64,000 bases of DNA, from the NCBI GenBank assembly GCA_038233215.1, contig JBBSML010000010.1:20652-84651 (forward strand), in the 5' to 3' direction. Below are positions 47,990 through 55,785 of this stretch, piece after piece. The DNA is from JACDBZ01 sp038233215 (GTDB taxonomy: Bacteria > Chloroflexota > Limnocylindria > QHBO01). Below the pieces are notes generated by a model that searched no databases, was not told the DNA's origin, and was given only the letters and a program-made list of their open reading frames with translations. How positions within the stretch are numbered: position 1 is the stretch's first letter; each line of letters begins with the position of its first letter. Position numbers and translations under genes: made by a program.

Positions 47990-48356
47990 ATGACGATCCG
48001 CCGCCCGCTCTCCGTGATGATTGCAGTCACCTGGCTTGCGCTGGCCACGCCTGTCGCCGCCGATTGCGACATGATCCGGAGCGTGGACGATGCGCTCGCC
48101 GACGGGAGCATCGTCTTTGTCGGTGACGTTGCAAGCCTCGACGGGTCGGACGCAACGTTTGCTGTGCGTGAGGTGTGGTCGGGAGACGTTCGCCCGTCGG
48201 TCACCGGACGCAAGCCTTTTGGAGCTGAGACCCGCGGATGCCCGGGTCGTGGCGCAGCTGGCTACGCCGGAGGGACCGCCATTCGTTGGCATCGGCATGC
48301 TGATCGCCGCGTTCATCGGCATCTCCTGGTTCGCGTTCCGTCGCAGATTCAGCTGA
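47990..48356 (+). pseudogene. Secreted single-TM protein, internally deleted and out of frame
   Basis: From ATG 47990 the frame has a signal peptide (residues 5-24), then CDMIRSVDDALADGSIVFVG, then VREVWSGDVRPS. This looks like a small extracytoplasmic domain. At about 48215 sense is lost. A second frame from there gives LRPADARVVAQLATPEGPP, then a transmembrane helix (VGIGMLIAAFIGISWFAF) and RRRFS, the expected C-terminal anchor. The two halves fit one gene from which the middle was deleted with a frame change. Confidence 0.65.
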
Positions 48357-48361
48357 CCCGA

Positions 48362-48367
48362 TAGGCT
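48362..48367 (+). promoter_or_regulatory. Leaderless -10 hexamer TAGGCT for the MarP-like protease
   Basis: TAGGCT, 9 bases before ATG 48377. Confidence 0.45.
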
Positions 48368-48376
48368 GCGCAGCCC

Positions 48377-49552
48377 ATGAACCTCATCGATGCGAGCGTG
48401 CTAGTCCTGCTCGTGGTCGGGCTGATCGCCGGCGCACGTGCCGGGTTTCTCGGGCCGGTGCTCGGCCTGATCGGCGCTGCCATCGGCTTCGGCCTGGCCA
48501 TCCTGCTGGCAACCGTCTTTCGAGAGCAGCTCGCGTCGATCGAGCAGCCGATCCGTGCCATCACCACCCTCCTGATCCTCGGCGCGTTTGTGGTTGTCGG
48601 CGAAGCGACCGGAGCAGCCATCGGCGCCTCCATGACCCTCGGCATCCGACGGTCCGGGCTGCGGCCGCTCGACGCGCTGGGCGGGGCGGTCGTGGGCGTC
48701 GCACATATCCTCCTGCTGGTTTGGCTGGTCGGAGGCATGCTGGCGGTCGGAATGGCTCCAGGCATGAGCGAGGTGGCGCGCGATTCGGTGGCCCTGCGCA
48801 TCGCGAGGCAGCGGTTGCCGGCACCCACGGCGGTCGCCGGAGAGCTCCTCACCCTGCTCGACACGACCGACCTGCCCCAGCTGTTCGCCGGCATCGAGCC
48901 GCGACCGGCCGACCCGGTCGCCCTGCCGGCCGACGCTGAAACGCGCGCCCTCGCGCAGTCCGCCCTGGCCAGCACGGCACGCATCAGCAGCAGCGGCTGT
49001 GGCGCCGGGCTCTTGGTCGGCAGCGGGTTCTTCGTATCGGCCACGCACGCGATCACGAATGCGCATGTCGTGGCCGGCAGCACCAGCACGACCGTCAGCA
49101 TCGGCGGAGCCGAACTCCCGGCCGTGGTGGTGGCCTTCGACGACGAGACCGACCTCGCACTGCTCCACGTCGCCGGGGCACAGGCACCCGCCCTCACCCT
49201 CAACGCGCAGCGGCCGGAGCGCGGCACGGCGGGCGTGGCACTCGGCTACCCGGGCGGCGGCGACCTGACGGTAACCGCTGCCGCCGTCACCGCCGCGTAC
49301 GAGATCAGCGGCCCCGATATCTATGGCAGTGGGGCCTCACCGCGCAGCGTGGTGGAGCTCCGTTCGGGGATCCGACGTGGCAACAGCGGCGGGCCGCTCA
49401 TCGTGGCACCCGGGACGGTGGGTGGAGTCGTCTTCGGGGCTTCGAGGCTGAATGCCGAGGTCGGGTACGCCATCGGCGCCGACCAGGCGACTTCGAGCCT
49501 CGGTCCGTTCATTGGCTCAACCACGGCCGTTGACACCGGCGGCTGCCTATAG
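48377..49552 (+). CDS. CvpA-domain membrane serine protease, MarP-like
   Basis: A 391-residue protein. Residues 1-155 form the CvpA domain with four transmembrane helices (MNLIDASVLVLLVVGLIAGA at the start). Residues 195-391 form a chymotrypsin-fold periplasmic protease: His230 in ITNAHVV, Asp259 in DETDLALLH and Ser337 in RRGNSGGPL, all in order. This is the architecture of mycobacterial MarP, which protects against acid and oxidative stress by processing cell-wall enzymes. Two cysteines (in SGCGAGL and the C-terminal GGCL) may form a disulfide as in MarP. Confidence 0.9.
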   Translation: MNLIDASVLVLLVVGLIAGARAGFLGPVLGLIGAAIGFGLAILLATVFREQLASIEQPIRAITTLLILGAFVVVGEATGAAIGASMTLGIRRSGLRPLDALGGAVVGVAHILLLVWLVGGMLAVGMAPGMSEVARDSVALRIARQRLPAPTAVAGELLTLLDTTDLPQLFAGIEPRPADPVALPADAETRALAQSALASTARISSSGCGAGLLVGSGFFVSATHAITNAHVVAGSTSTTVSIGGAELPAVVVAFDDETDLALLHVAGAQAPALTLNAQRPERGTAGVALGYPGGGDLTVTAAAVTAAYEISGPDIYGSGASPRSVVELRSGIRRGNSGGPLIVAPGTVGGVVFGASRLNAEVGYAIGADQATSSLGPFIGSTTAVDTGGCL

Positions 49553-49763
49553 GCTGTCGTTTGGCAACTACCAGAGCGGAGTTACGAGCGTCACATGCTT
49601 GAAGTCTCCCGTATCGGCCTAAATCGTTCTTGAGCTGCCGGTGGTTGGGATCTGGGAGACAGGGACGCAGACGGGTTCCGGGGCGTATCGGTCAAATGTC
49701 GCTTCTCAAGCGGCGCGACCCGATGGCAGAATGCCACGGCCGGCGTGGTCACGCTGGACCGAG

Positions 49764-50864
49764 ATGCCGACCCGAGGACTACTGGTGCTGAATCCGCTGC
49801 GGGCGCTCTTTGCCGCACCGTTCCTGCGGCGCATCGGCTTCCACGCGCGGCGCATCGGCGGGCAGATGGACCGGCACTTTTTCGGCTCGCTGCTGACCGC
49901 CATCACCGGGTTCGTGATCCTCACCGCCGTCGTGGTGACGCTGCTGGAGGAAGAGAAGCGCACGTTCGCCGGCTTCGGCAGCTCGTTCTACTGGGCCATC
50001 ACCACGGTTATCGGCTCCGGTGACGCAAGCTACGTGACCTCGCCGGGAGGCTTCCTCATCGGCTGGCTGCTCGCCTTCTTCGGCGTGGCCATCGTGGCCG
50101 CGATGACCGGTGCGGTCGTCGGCTTCGTCATCGACTATCTCCTCAAGGAGGGACAGGGTATGGGCGCCGCGGGCTACACCGACCACATCGTCGTCTGCGG
50201 CTGGAACGAGACGGCCCGCGACTTGATCGAAGAGTTGAAGGGGGACGAGTTCACCACGAAGGTGGTCGTGCTCCACGACACCGAGCGCAATCCCGCCGGC
50301 GACGGGGTCTACTTCGTTCGCGGGGACATCACCAGCACCGATGATCTCGAGCGCTCCGGCATCCGCGAGGCAAGCTCCGCCATCGTGTTCCCGTCGGACC
50401 GTTCCAACGAGGCGGACATGCGCTCAATCCTGTCGGTCATGGCCATCGAGTCGATCGCTCCACAGGTGCGCACCGTGGTCGAGGCCAACAATCCGATGCA
50501 CGTCCCCCACTTCCGCCGCGCCGAAGCCGATGAGATCCTCGTCACCTCCCGCCTCGCGTCGCGGCTCCTGGCCAGATCGGCCCTGTACCCCGGCCTTTGC
50601 GAGCTGGTGACCGACATCGTCTCTGGCGGGGATGGCTCCGAGCTCTATCGCGTGGCGCTCCCCGGCGCCTACGTTGGGCTGTCCGTTGACGAGCTTTCGG
50701 CCAAGCTGCGCGGCGAGCATCGGGCGACGTTACTGGCGGTGACGCGTGATGGGCATTCCATGACGAACCCCCAGACGGACTTCCGGCTCCAGGTCGGTGA
50801 CGATGCCGTGGTTGTCGCGGAGGGCCTGGGGGACCTGCGCCCGCTCGAGCTTCAGCACGAGTAG
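49764..50864 (+). CDS. Ion channel with cytosolic RCK (TrkA-N/TrkA-C) domains and atypical filter
   Basis: About 366 residues. Two transmembrane helices (about 38-60 and 98-120) flank a pore loop. The selectivity filter position reads T-T-V-I-G-S-G-D (residues 80-87), where K+ channels have T-V-G-Y-G-D. After the pore, HIVVCGWNETARDLIEEL starts an RCK/TrkA-N Rossmann domain with an acidic strand end, and a TrkA-C domain closes the protein (GLSVDELSAKLRGEHRATLL). It is probably a ligand-gated cation channel; ion choice is open. The start could also be the ATG at 49731 or 49866. The 211 bases upstream (49553-49763) hold no feature I can name. Confidence 0.83.
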   Translation: MPTRGLLVLNPLRALFAAPFLRRIGFHARRIGGQMDRHFFGSLLTAITGFVILTAVVVTLLEEEKRTFAGFGSSFYWAITTVIGSGDASYVTSPGGFLIGWLLAFFGVAIVAAMTGAVVGFVIDYLLKEGQGMGAAGYTDHIVVCGWNETARDLIEELKGDEFTTKVVVLHDTERNPAGDGVYFVRGDITSTDDLERSGIREASSAIVFPSDRSNEADMRSILSVMAIESIAPQVRTVVEANNPMHVPHFRRAEADEILVTSRLASRLLARSALYPGLCELVTDIVSGGDGSELYRVALPGAYVGLSVDELSAKLRGEHRATLLAVTRDGHSMTNPQTDFRLQVGDDAVVVAEGLGDLRPLELQHE

Positions 50865-50875
50865 CCGCGCCCCTC

Positions 50876-50992
50876 ATGCTCTACACCGATCCGCTGTTCA
50901 TGGCCGTCGGCGGCCTGGCAGCCATCGTGCTCGGTCTGGCGGTGCACGTGCTGCAGCGAAGGCGCGTCCGCGACGCACCCGTGCCAATCTGA
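50876..50992 (+). CDS. 38-aa single-pass membrane peptide
   Basis: ATG 50876 to TGA 50992 encodes MLYTDPLFMAVGGLAAIVLG followed by LAVHVLQRRR and a short polar tail. One helix (about residues 7-27) followed by positive charge gives a clear N-out, C-in membrane protein. It lies 11 bases after the channel stop and 4 bases before the SDR remnant. It could be a channel accessory peptide. No family is known to me. Confidence 0.5.
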   Translation: MLYTDPLFMAVGGLAAIVLGLAVHVLQRRRVRDAPVPI

Positions 50993-50996
50993 GCCG

Positions 50997-51528
50997 ATGG
51001 ATCTCGAGCTTCGCGGACGGACCGCGGTCGTCGGTAGCGCCACCTCCGGATTGGGTCGAGCATCGGCGAATGCGCTGGCGGCCGAGGGCTGCCGCCTCCT
51101 GATCTGGTCGCGCGACGAGGATCGCCTGTCGACCACCGCGCAGGAGCTTCGCGCCGCGCATGGCGTCGACGTTGCGTTCGTGGCCGCCGATGCGCGACCT
51201 GGTCTATTCGAACGCCGGCCGGTCGGTTCTGGCTTCGTGGCTGAAGACGACCGCGCGCACGATTGCCGCCGAGGGCGTGACGCTCAATGGCGTGCTGCCC
51301 GGTCGCATCGCAACACCGCGCATCCACGAGCTGGACTCCGGACGCGCCGAACGCCAGAAAAGCACCGAGGATGTTGTCCGCGCAGCTCACATCGCGACCA
51401 TCCCGGCGGGACGATACGGACGACCGGAGGAGCTCGCTGCGCTCGTCGCGTTCCTCGCCTCCGAGCGCGCCTCGTACCTCACCGGACAGCTGATCGCGGT
51501 CGACGGAGGGTTGATCCCCGGCATGTAG
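50997..51528 (+). pseudogene. Short-chain dehydrogenase gene with internal deletion
   Basis: From ATG 50997 the frame reads MDLELRGRTAVVGSATSGLG and RASANALAAEGCRLLIWSRD, a normal SDR cofactor site, up to VDVAFVAAD at about 51190. A second frame then gives RDLVYSNAGRSVLASWLKTT, NGVLPGRIATPRI and the C-terminal GGLIPGM with TAG at 51526. The N-N-A-G turn, the catalytic Ser and the helices between are absent, about 80-90 codons, with a frame change at the junction. The product cannot fold as an SDR. Its end overlaps the promoter of the next gene. Confidence 0.8.
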
Positions 51529-51531
51529 GAT
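51526..51531 (+). promoter_or_regulatory. Leaderless -10 hexamer TAGGAT for the PLP decarboxylase
   Basis: TAGGAT, 7 bases before ATG 51539; it includes the TAG stop of the SDR remnant. Confidence 0.5.
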
Positions 51532-51538
51532 GCTCGCC

Positions 51539-52984
51539 ATGAACGAGCACCCCGAGCTTCTCAGGCGGACCGCCGAGCTGGCGATCGAGTACCTCGATTC
51601 CCTGCCCGATCGTCCCGTCACGGGCCATCGTGACGTCCACGACCTCAGGCGCGAGCTTGTCCGCGAGCTGCCCGATGAGGGTGAGGACGCGCGGGCGGTC
51701 GTCGAGGAGTTGGCTCGCATCGGTGGAGAGGGGGCCATCGGCATCGCGGGTCCGCGCTACTTCGGCTTCGTCATCGGCGGCTCGTTGCCGTCTGCCCTGG
51801 CCGCCGACTGGCTGACCTCGACCTGGGATCAGAACGCCGGACTCTATGTGGCGGGGCCGGCCGCGTCGGTCGTCGAAGAGGCGGTCGGGCCATGGCTGAT
51901 CGACCTGTTCGGGCTCCCGCCGACGGCCAGCTATGGCCTCGTCACCGGATGCCAGATGGCGCACTTCACCTGCCTCGCCGCAGCGCGGCAGGCCGTGCTG
52001 GAGCGTGTCGGCTGGGATGTGACCGGCCAGGGCCTGTTCGGAGCGCCGGAGATAGAGGTGGTCGTCGGGGCCGAGGCACACAGCACCGTCCTCACCGCGC
52101 TCCAGTACCTTGGCCTGGGACGTGAACGGGTCCATACCGTCGAGGCCGATGGCCAGGGCCGTCTCATCACCGCCAGCCTCGCAGACGTGCTCTCCAGGGT
52201 GCCTGCGGGCGCGCCGCTGATCGTCAACCTCCAGGCCGGCAACGTGAACACCGGCTCATTCGACCCGATCCGCGAAGCCGTCGGTCTCGTGCGGCAGCGC
52301 GAAGGGGCCTGGGTCCACGTCGACGGAGCCTTTGGCCTGTGGGCGGCCGTCAGCCCGGATCTGGCGCACCTCGTCGACGGCATCGACCTGGCGGATTCGT
52401 GGGCCACGGATGCGCATAAATGGCTGAACGTTCCCTACGACTCAGGGCTCGCCTTCGTCGCCGATGCGCGCGCCCACGCCGCGGCCATGGCACCGCCCCT
52501 TGCCGCATACCTCGAGTACGGCCCCGAGCAGGAGCGGGACGAGGTGTCGTGGGTTCCCGAATTCTCGCGCCGAGCCCGTGGCTTTCCGATCTACGCCGCT
52601 CTGCGCACGATGGGTCGCCGCGGAGTAGGCGATCTCGTCGAGCGCTCCTGCGGGCTCGCGCGCCGGATGGCGAAGCGGCTGGAGGCGGCTCCCGGCGTCG
52701 ATATCCTCAACGAGGTCGTGCTCAACCAGGTTTTGGTCCGCTTCACGCCACCCAATGGCGGGGAGCAGGATGCGTACACGCGGGAAGTGGTTCGGCGCGT
52801 CCAGCAGGACGGCACCATCTGGCTCTCGGGCACCACGTGGCATCAGACGGGCGCGATGCGCATCAGCGTCAGCAACTGGTCGACCACCGAGGCGGATGCC
52901 GACCTCGCCGTGGACGCAATCCTGCGCTGCGCATCCGCAGCCGCTGCGTCCGCCTCCGCATCCGCATCCGGCGCCGATACATGA
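51539..52984 (+). CDS. PLP-dependent group II decarboxylase family protein
   Basis: A 481-residue fold-type I enzyme of the PF00282 family. HVDGAFGLWAAVSP carries the Asp that holds the PLP ring, and ATDAHKWLNVPYDSG the Schiff-base Lys. FGFVIGGSLPSALAADWLTS and GAEAHSTVLTALQYLGLGRE are typical of the group containing aromatic amino acid, DABA and glutamate decarboxylases. The substrate is unknown. The C-terminus is a low-complexity Ala/Ser run (SASASASGAD). ATG 51539 is preferred to ATG 51530 because of the TAGGAT spacing. Confidence 0.85.
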   Translation: MNEHPELLRRTAELAIEYLDSLPDRPVTGHRDVHDLRRELVRELPDEGEDARAVVEELARIGGEGAIGIAGPRYFGFVIGGSLPSALAADWLTSTWDQNAGLYVAGPAASVVEEAVGPWLIDLFGLPPTASYGLVTGCQMAHFTCLAAARQAVLERVGWDVTGQGLFGAPEIEVVVGAEAHSTVLTALQYLGLGRERVHTVEADGQGRLITASLADVLSRVPAGAPLIVNLQAGNVNTGSFDPIREAVGLVRQREGAWVHVDGAFGLWAAVSPDLAHLVDGIDLADSWATDAHKWLNVPYDSGLAFVADARAHAAAMAPPLAAYLEYGPEQERDEVSWVPEFSRRARGFPIYAALRTMGRRGVGDLVERSCGLARRMAKRLEAAPGVDILNEVVLNQVLVRFTPPNGGEQDAYTREVVRRVQQDGTIWLSGTTWHQTGAMRISVSNWSTTEADADLAVDAILRCASAAAASASASASGADT

Positions 52985-53494
52985 GGCACTGGCGCCCGCG
53001 GAAGTAGATTGGCGTGCGCCGCGGACCAATGGATCGGGCAGCTGGGCGCTCAGGTCGGTAGTTGTGCGCGCGGCTGCCCCATCCATGCGCATCGGAGGCT
53101 CACCGTCTTCGATCCAGCCTGCGTCCTCCAACGCCCGCCCCACCGGCGTCGCGTCGCGAGCGAGCCAGCCGAGGAACCGATCCGGCCCGACCGCGATGGC
53201 CAGGCAGAGCACGATCATCGACAGCGGCGCGAGCAGCGCCTCGCCGGACGCAGCCGGCACCAGGGCCAGCCATACGCCCGCGGCCGCATAGGCTGCGACG
53301 CTCAACCTGTTGAAGCACAGGCAGCCGATCAGGACGGTCGTCGGAAGGGCGATCAGAGGAAGTTGATCCCCAGCCACAGCGATGCCGGTCAGCATTCCGC
53401 CGATACCGGCAGTCAGCGAGAAGATGGCGCGCACGACGGTCACGGCATCCTCGCCGTAGGTGGGGAGCTGATGAACTGTCGGGTGGGACCGCAT
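52442..53494 (-). CDS. Multi-helix membrane protein with read-through tail (3' end doubtful)
   Basis: The first ~165 codons from ATG 53494 look real: three or four hydrophobic helices (SLTAGIGGMLTGIAVAG, LPTTVLIGCLCF, VAAYAAAGVWLALVPAASG, PLSMIVLCLAIAVG) and a VGRALEDAGWIEDGEPPMRM segment. A TAGACT hexamer lies 9 bases before the ATG. After about 53000 the frame stays open to 52442 but runs antisense to the PLP decarboxylase and loses protein-like character. I think the true stop has been lost, or the gene was cut at its 3' end. No family is recognised. Confidence 0.5.
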   Translation of the reverse strand: MRSHPTVHQLPTYGEDAVTVVRAIFSLTAGIGGMLTGIAVAGDQLPLIALPTTVLIGCLCFNRLSVAAYAAAGVWLALVPAASGEALLAPLSMIVLCLAIAVGPDRFLGWLARDATPVGRALEDAGWIEDGEPPMRMDGAAARTTTDLSAQLPDPLVRGARQSTSAGASASCIGAGCGCGGGRSGCGCAAQDCVHGEVGIRLGGRPVADADAHRARLMPRGAREPDGAVLLDAPNHFPRVRILLPAIGWREADQNLVEHDLVEDIDAGSRLQPLRHPAREPAGALDEIAYSAATHRAQSGVDRKATGSAREFGNPRHLVPLLLGAVLEVCGKGRCHGRGVGARIGDEGEP

Positions 53495-53503
53495 ACGGGC
53501 CTC

Positions 53504-53509
53504 AGTCTA
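53504..53509 (-). promoter_or_regulatory. -10 hexamer TAGACT for the membrane protein at 53494
   Basis: TAGACT, 9 bases before ATG 53494. Confidence 0.4.
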
Positions 53510-53584
53510 GATCTGGAACCATGCATCGGAGATCGTCGCCTGTGGTCTAATCGGCCTTCCCGCGAACGCACTGACGGAGTACCG

Positions 53585-54919
53585 ATGGCGATCGAGACCG
53601 AACAAATCACGATGACCGGCGACGAGATCGTCGCCCTCACGAAGCGACACACCCTCTTCGAGTGGTCGGCGCAATCGAAGGTGGACCCGATACCGGTGGC
53701 CGGTGCCAAGGGTGTTTACTTCTGGACGCCCGAGGGCAAGCGCTACCTGGACTTCAACTCACAGCTGATGTGCACCAACATCGGCCACGGCCATCCGAAG
53801 GTGATCGAGGCCATCAAGCGTCAGGCGGAGACCCTCGCCTACGTCAATCCCTTCATGGCCAGCGAGCCCCGCGCCCGCCTGGGACAGAAGCTGGCCGAGA
53901 TCACACCGGGTGACATCGATACCTTCTTCTTCACCAACGGCGGCGCGGAGGCGAACGAGAACGCCATCAAGCTGGCCCGCATGTTCACTGGACGCAACAA
54001 GATCCTGGCCCGATACCGCAGCTACCACGGTGGGACCGCGGGGGCCATTTCCTTGACCGGCGACCCGCGACGCTGGGCCGCGGAGCCCGGCATCCCGGGA
54101 GTCGTGCGCGTCATGGATCCGTATCACGGCATCCAGCGCGGATGGGACACCGCTGACGAGGCGCTGGCACATCTCGAGGAGACGATCCAGCTCGAGGGAC
54201 CGAAGACGATCGCCGCATTCATCCTCGAAACGGTGACCGGCACGAACGGCATCCTGGTTCCCCCAGATGGATATATCCAGGGTGTCCGCGAGATCTGCGA
54301 TCGCTACGGGATCCTCATGATCGCCGACGAGGTGATGGCGGGCTTCGGGCGCACCGGCAAGTGGTTCGCCATCGATCACTGGGACGTGGTCCCCGACCTG
54401 ATCACGATGGCCAAGGGCCTTACCAGCGCCTATGTGCAGCTCGGGGCGCTGGGCATGCGGCGCCAGTACGCGGAGCACTTCGAGAACAATGTCTTCTACG
54501 GCGGGCTCACGTACAACTCGCATCCTCTGGCCTGCGCCACGGCGCTGGCGACGATCGAGGTGTACGAGGAGGAGAACCTGATCGAGCGCGCGGCTCAGAT
54601 GGGCGAGAAGCTCACCGCGCACCATGCCGATCTGGCGGCGAAGCATGCGAGCGTGGGAGCGGTGCGCAGCATCGGCCTGTTCGGCATCGTCGAACTCGTT
54701 CGCAACCGCCAGACGATGGAGCCCATGGCGCCCTTCAATGGCACGTCGGACGAGATGGCCGCGCTCGGGAAGCGCTTCCGTGAAGACGGCCTGTACACAT
54801 TCGTGCGCTGGAACTCGTTCTTCACGAACCCGCCGCTGACCATCAGCAGCGACGAGTTGGACGAAGGCTTCGCGATCATCGATAAAGCGCTCGAGATCAC
54901 CGATGCCGCGGTCGCCTGA
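53585..54919 (+). CDS. Class III aminotransferase, omega-amino acid:pyruvate type
   Basis: A 444-residue PLP enzyme. FFFTNGGAEANENAIKLARM binds the cofactor phosphate, ILMIADEVMAGFGRTGKWFA holds the PLP-pairing Asp, and Lys277 in TMAKGLTSAYV forms the Schiff base. It resembles taurine-, beta-alanine- and other omega-amino acid:pyruvate aminotransferases. With the dihydropyrimidinase and ureidopropionase-like enzyme, beta-alanine or a homologue is the attractive substrate. GGAG lies 6 bases before ATG 53585. The permease gene begins inside its last 17 bases. Confidence 0.92.
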   Translation: MAIETEQITMTGDEIVALTKRHTLFEWSAQSKVDPIPVAGAKGVYFWTPEGKRYLDFNSQLMCTNIGHGHPKVIEAIKRQAETLAYVNPFMASEPRARLGQKLAEITPGDIDTFFFTNGGAEANENAIKLARMFTGRNKILARYRSYHGGTAGAISLTGDPRRWAAEPGIPGVVRVMDPYHGIQRGWDTADEALAHLEETIQLEGPKTIAAFILETVTGTNGILVPPDGYIQGVREICDRYGILMIADEVMAGFGRTGKWFAIDHWDVVPDLITMAKGLTSAYVQLGALGMRRQYAEHFENNVFYGGLTYNSHPLACATALATIEVYEEENLIERAAQMGEKLTAHHADLAAKHASVGAVRSIGLFGIVELVRNRQTMEPMAPFNGTSDEMAALGKRFREDGLYTFVRWNSFFTNPPLTISSDELDEGFAIIDKALEITDAAVA

Positions 54920-55775
54920 GCGCGGCTGGCCCCGTCGCGTCGGCACCTTTTTCGCCTTCGCGGCTGTGATCTTCCTGGCGTGGGAGGGTGTCAAGTTCAT
55001 CGGTGGCGATCCGTGGCGCGGCGAAGGCTGGATCTGGCGGCCACCGCTCGAGATCTGGTTCGCCAGCGATCTGCTGCTGCCGCACACGTGGGACATCTTC
55101 GGTGCCCTGGCCGCCCCGGTGCAGCGCGGCTCGGACGCGTCGCTGGCGCAGTTCCTGGTGGGGGCGGCGCTCTACACCTGGCGCGAGGCCGCCATCGGCT
55201 TCGTCGTTGGCAGCATCATCGGCATCAGCCTGGCGGCAACCTTCGTGCATTCGAGGCTGCTGGAGCGGGCCTTCGTGCCATACGTGATCGCCAGCCAGAC
55301 GATCCCGATCGTGGCGCTGGCGCCAATGATCGTCTTCGCCTTCGGGCCCGACGTGCTCAGCGTCGTGATCATCGCCACCTACCTGACCTTCTTCCCGGTC
55401 ACGATCGCCATGATCCGCGGGCTGCGATCGCCGGACCCGCGGGCGCTCGAGCTGATGCGCTCGTATGCCGCCAGCCGGCGAAGCATCTTCTGGAAGCTGC
55501 GCATGCCCGCCTCCCTCCCGTACCTGTTTACCGCGCTCAAGGTGGCGGCCACGGCGAGCATCGTTGGCGCCATTGTCGGCGAGGGGCCCGGGCAGATCCG
55601 CGACGGCCTCGGCCGCGCCATCGTGAACTTCAACAACCAGTACATCAGCGGACCGGAGAAGCTGTGGGCCACCATCGTCGCCAGCGCACTGCTCGGCATC
55701 GTCTTCTTCGCCCTCATCCGCATCGCTGAGCTCGTAACCCTGCGCGGCCGAGGTGCCGTCCCCGATGCCGCATGA
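54903..55775 (+). CDS. ABC transporter permease, SsuC/THI5-associated type (1)
   Basis: A 290-residue BPD-type permease with about six transmembrane helices. The cytoplasmic EAA loop reads LELMRSYAASRRSIFWKLRM, followed by PASLPYLFTALKVAATAS, the hallmark of the nitrate/sulfonate/taurine permease family. It overlaps the aminotransferase gene by 17 bases. It differs from the second permease by a long hydrophilic insert near residues 40-75, so the two form a heterodimer with the ATPase. Confidence 0.9.
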   Translation: MPRSPERGWPRRVGTFFAFAAVIFLAWEGVKFIGGDPWRGEGWIWRPPLEIWFASDLLLPHTWDIFGALAAPVQRGSDASLAQFLVGAALYTWREAAIGFVVGSIIGISLAATFVHSRLLERAFVPYVIASQTIPIVALAPMIVFAFGPDVLSVVIIATYLTFFPVTIAMIRGLRSPDPRALELMRSYAASRRSIFWKLRMPASLPYLFTALKVAATASIVGAIVGEGPGQIRDGLGRAIVNFNNQYISGPEKLWATIVASALLGIVFFALIRIAELVTLRGRGAVPDAA

Positions 55776-55785
55776 GGTACGAGCA

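Noticed and set aside
52925..52980. Repeated GCATCCGC units
   Set aside because: They code for an Ala/Ser low-complexity tail of the decarboxylase in frame; simple-sequence slippage is enough to explain them.
53759..55096. 445-codon antisense frame opposite the aminotransferase
   Set aside because: Antisense to a well-supported PLP enzyme; composition is that of a high-GC shadow frame.
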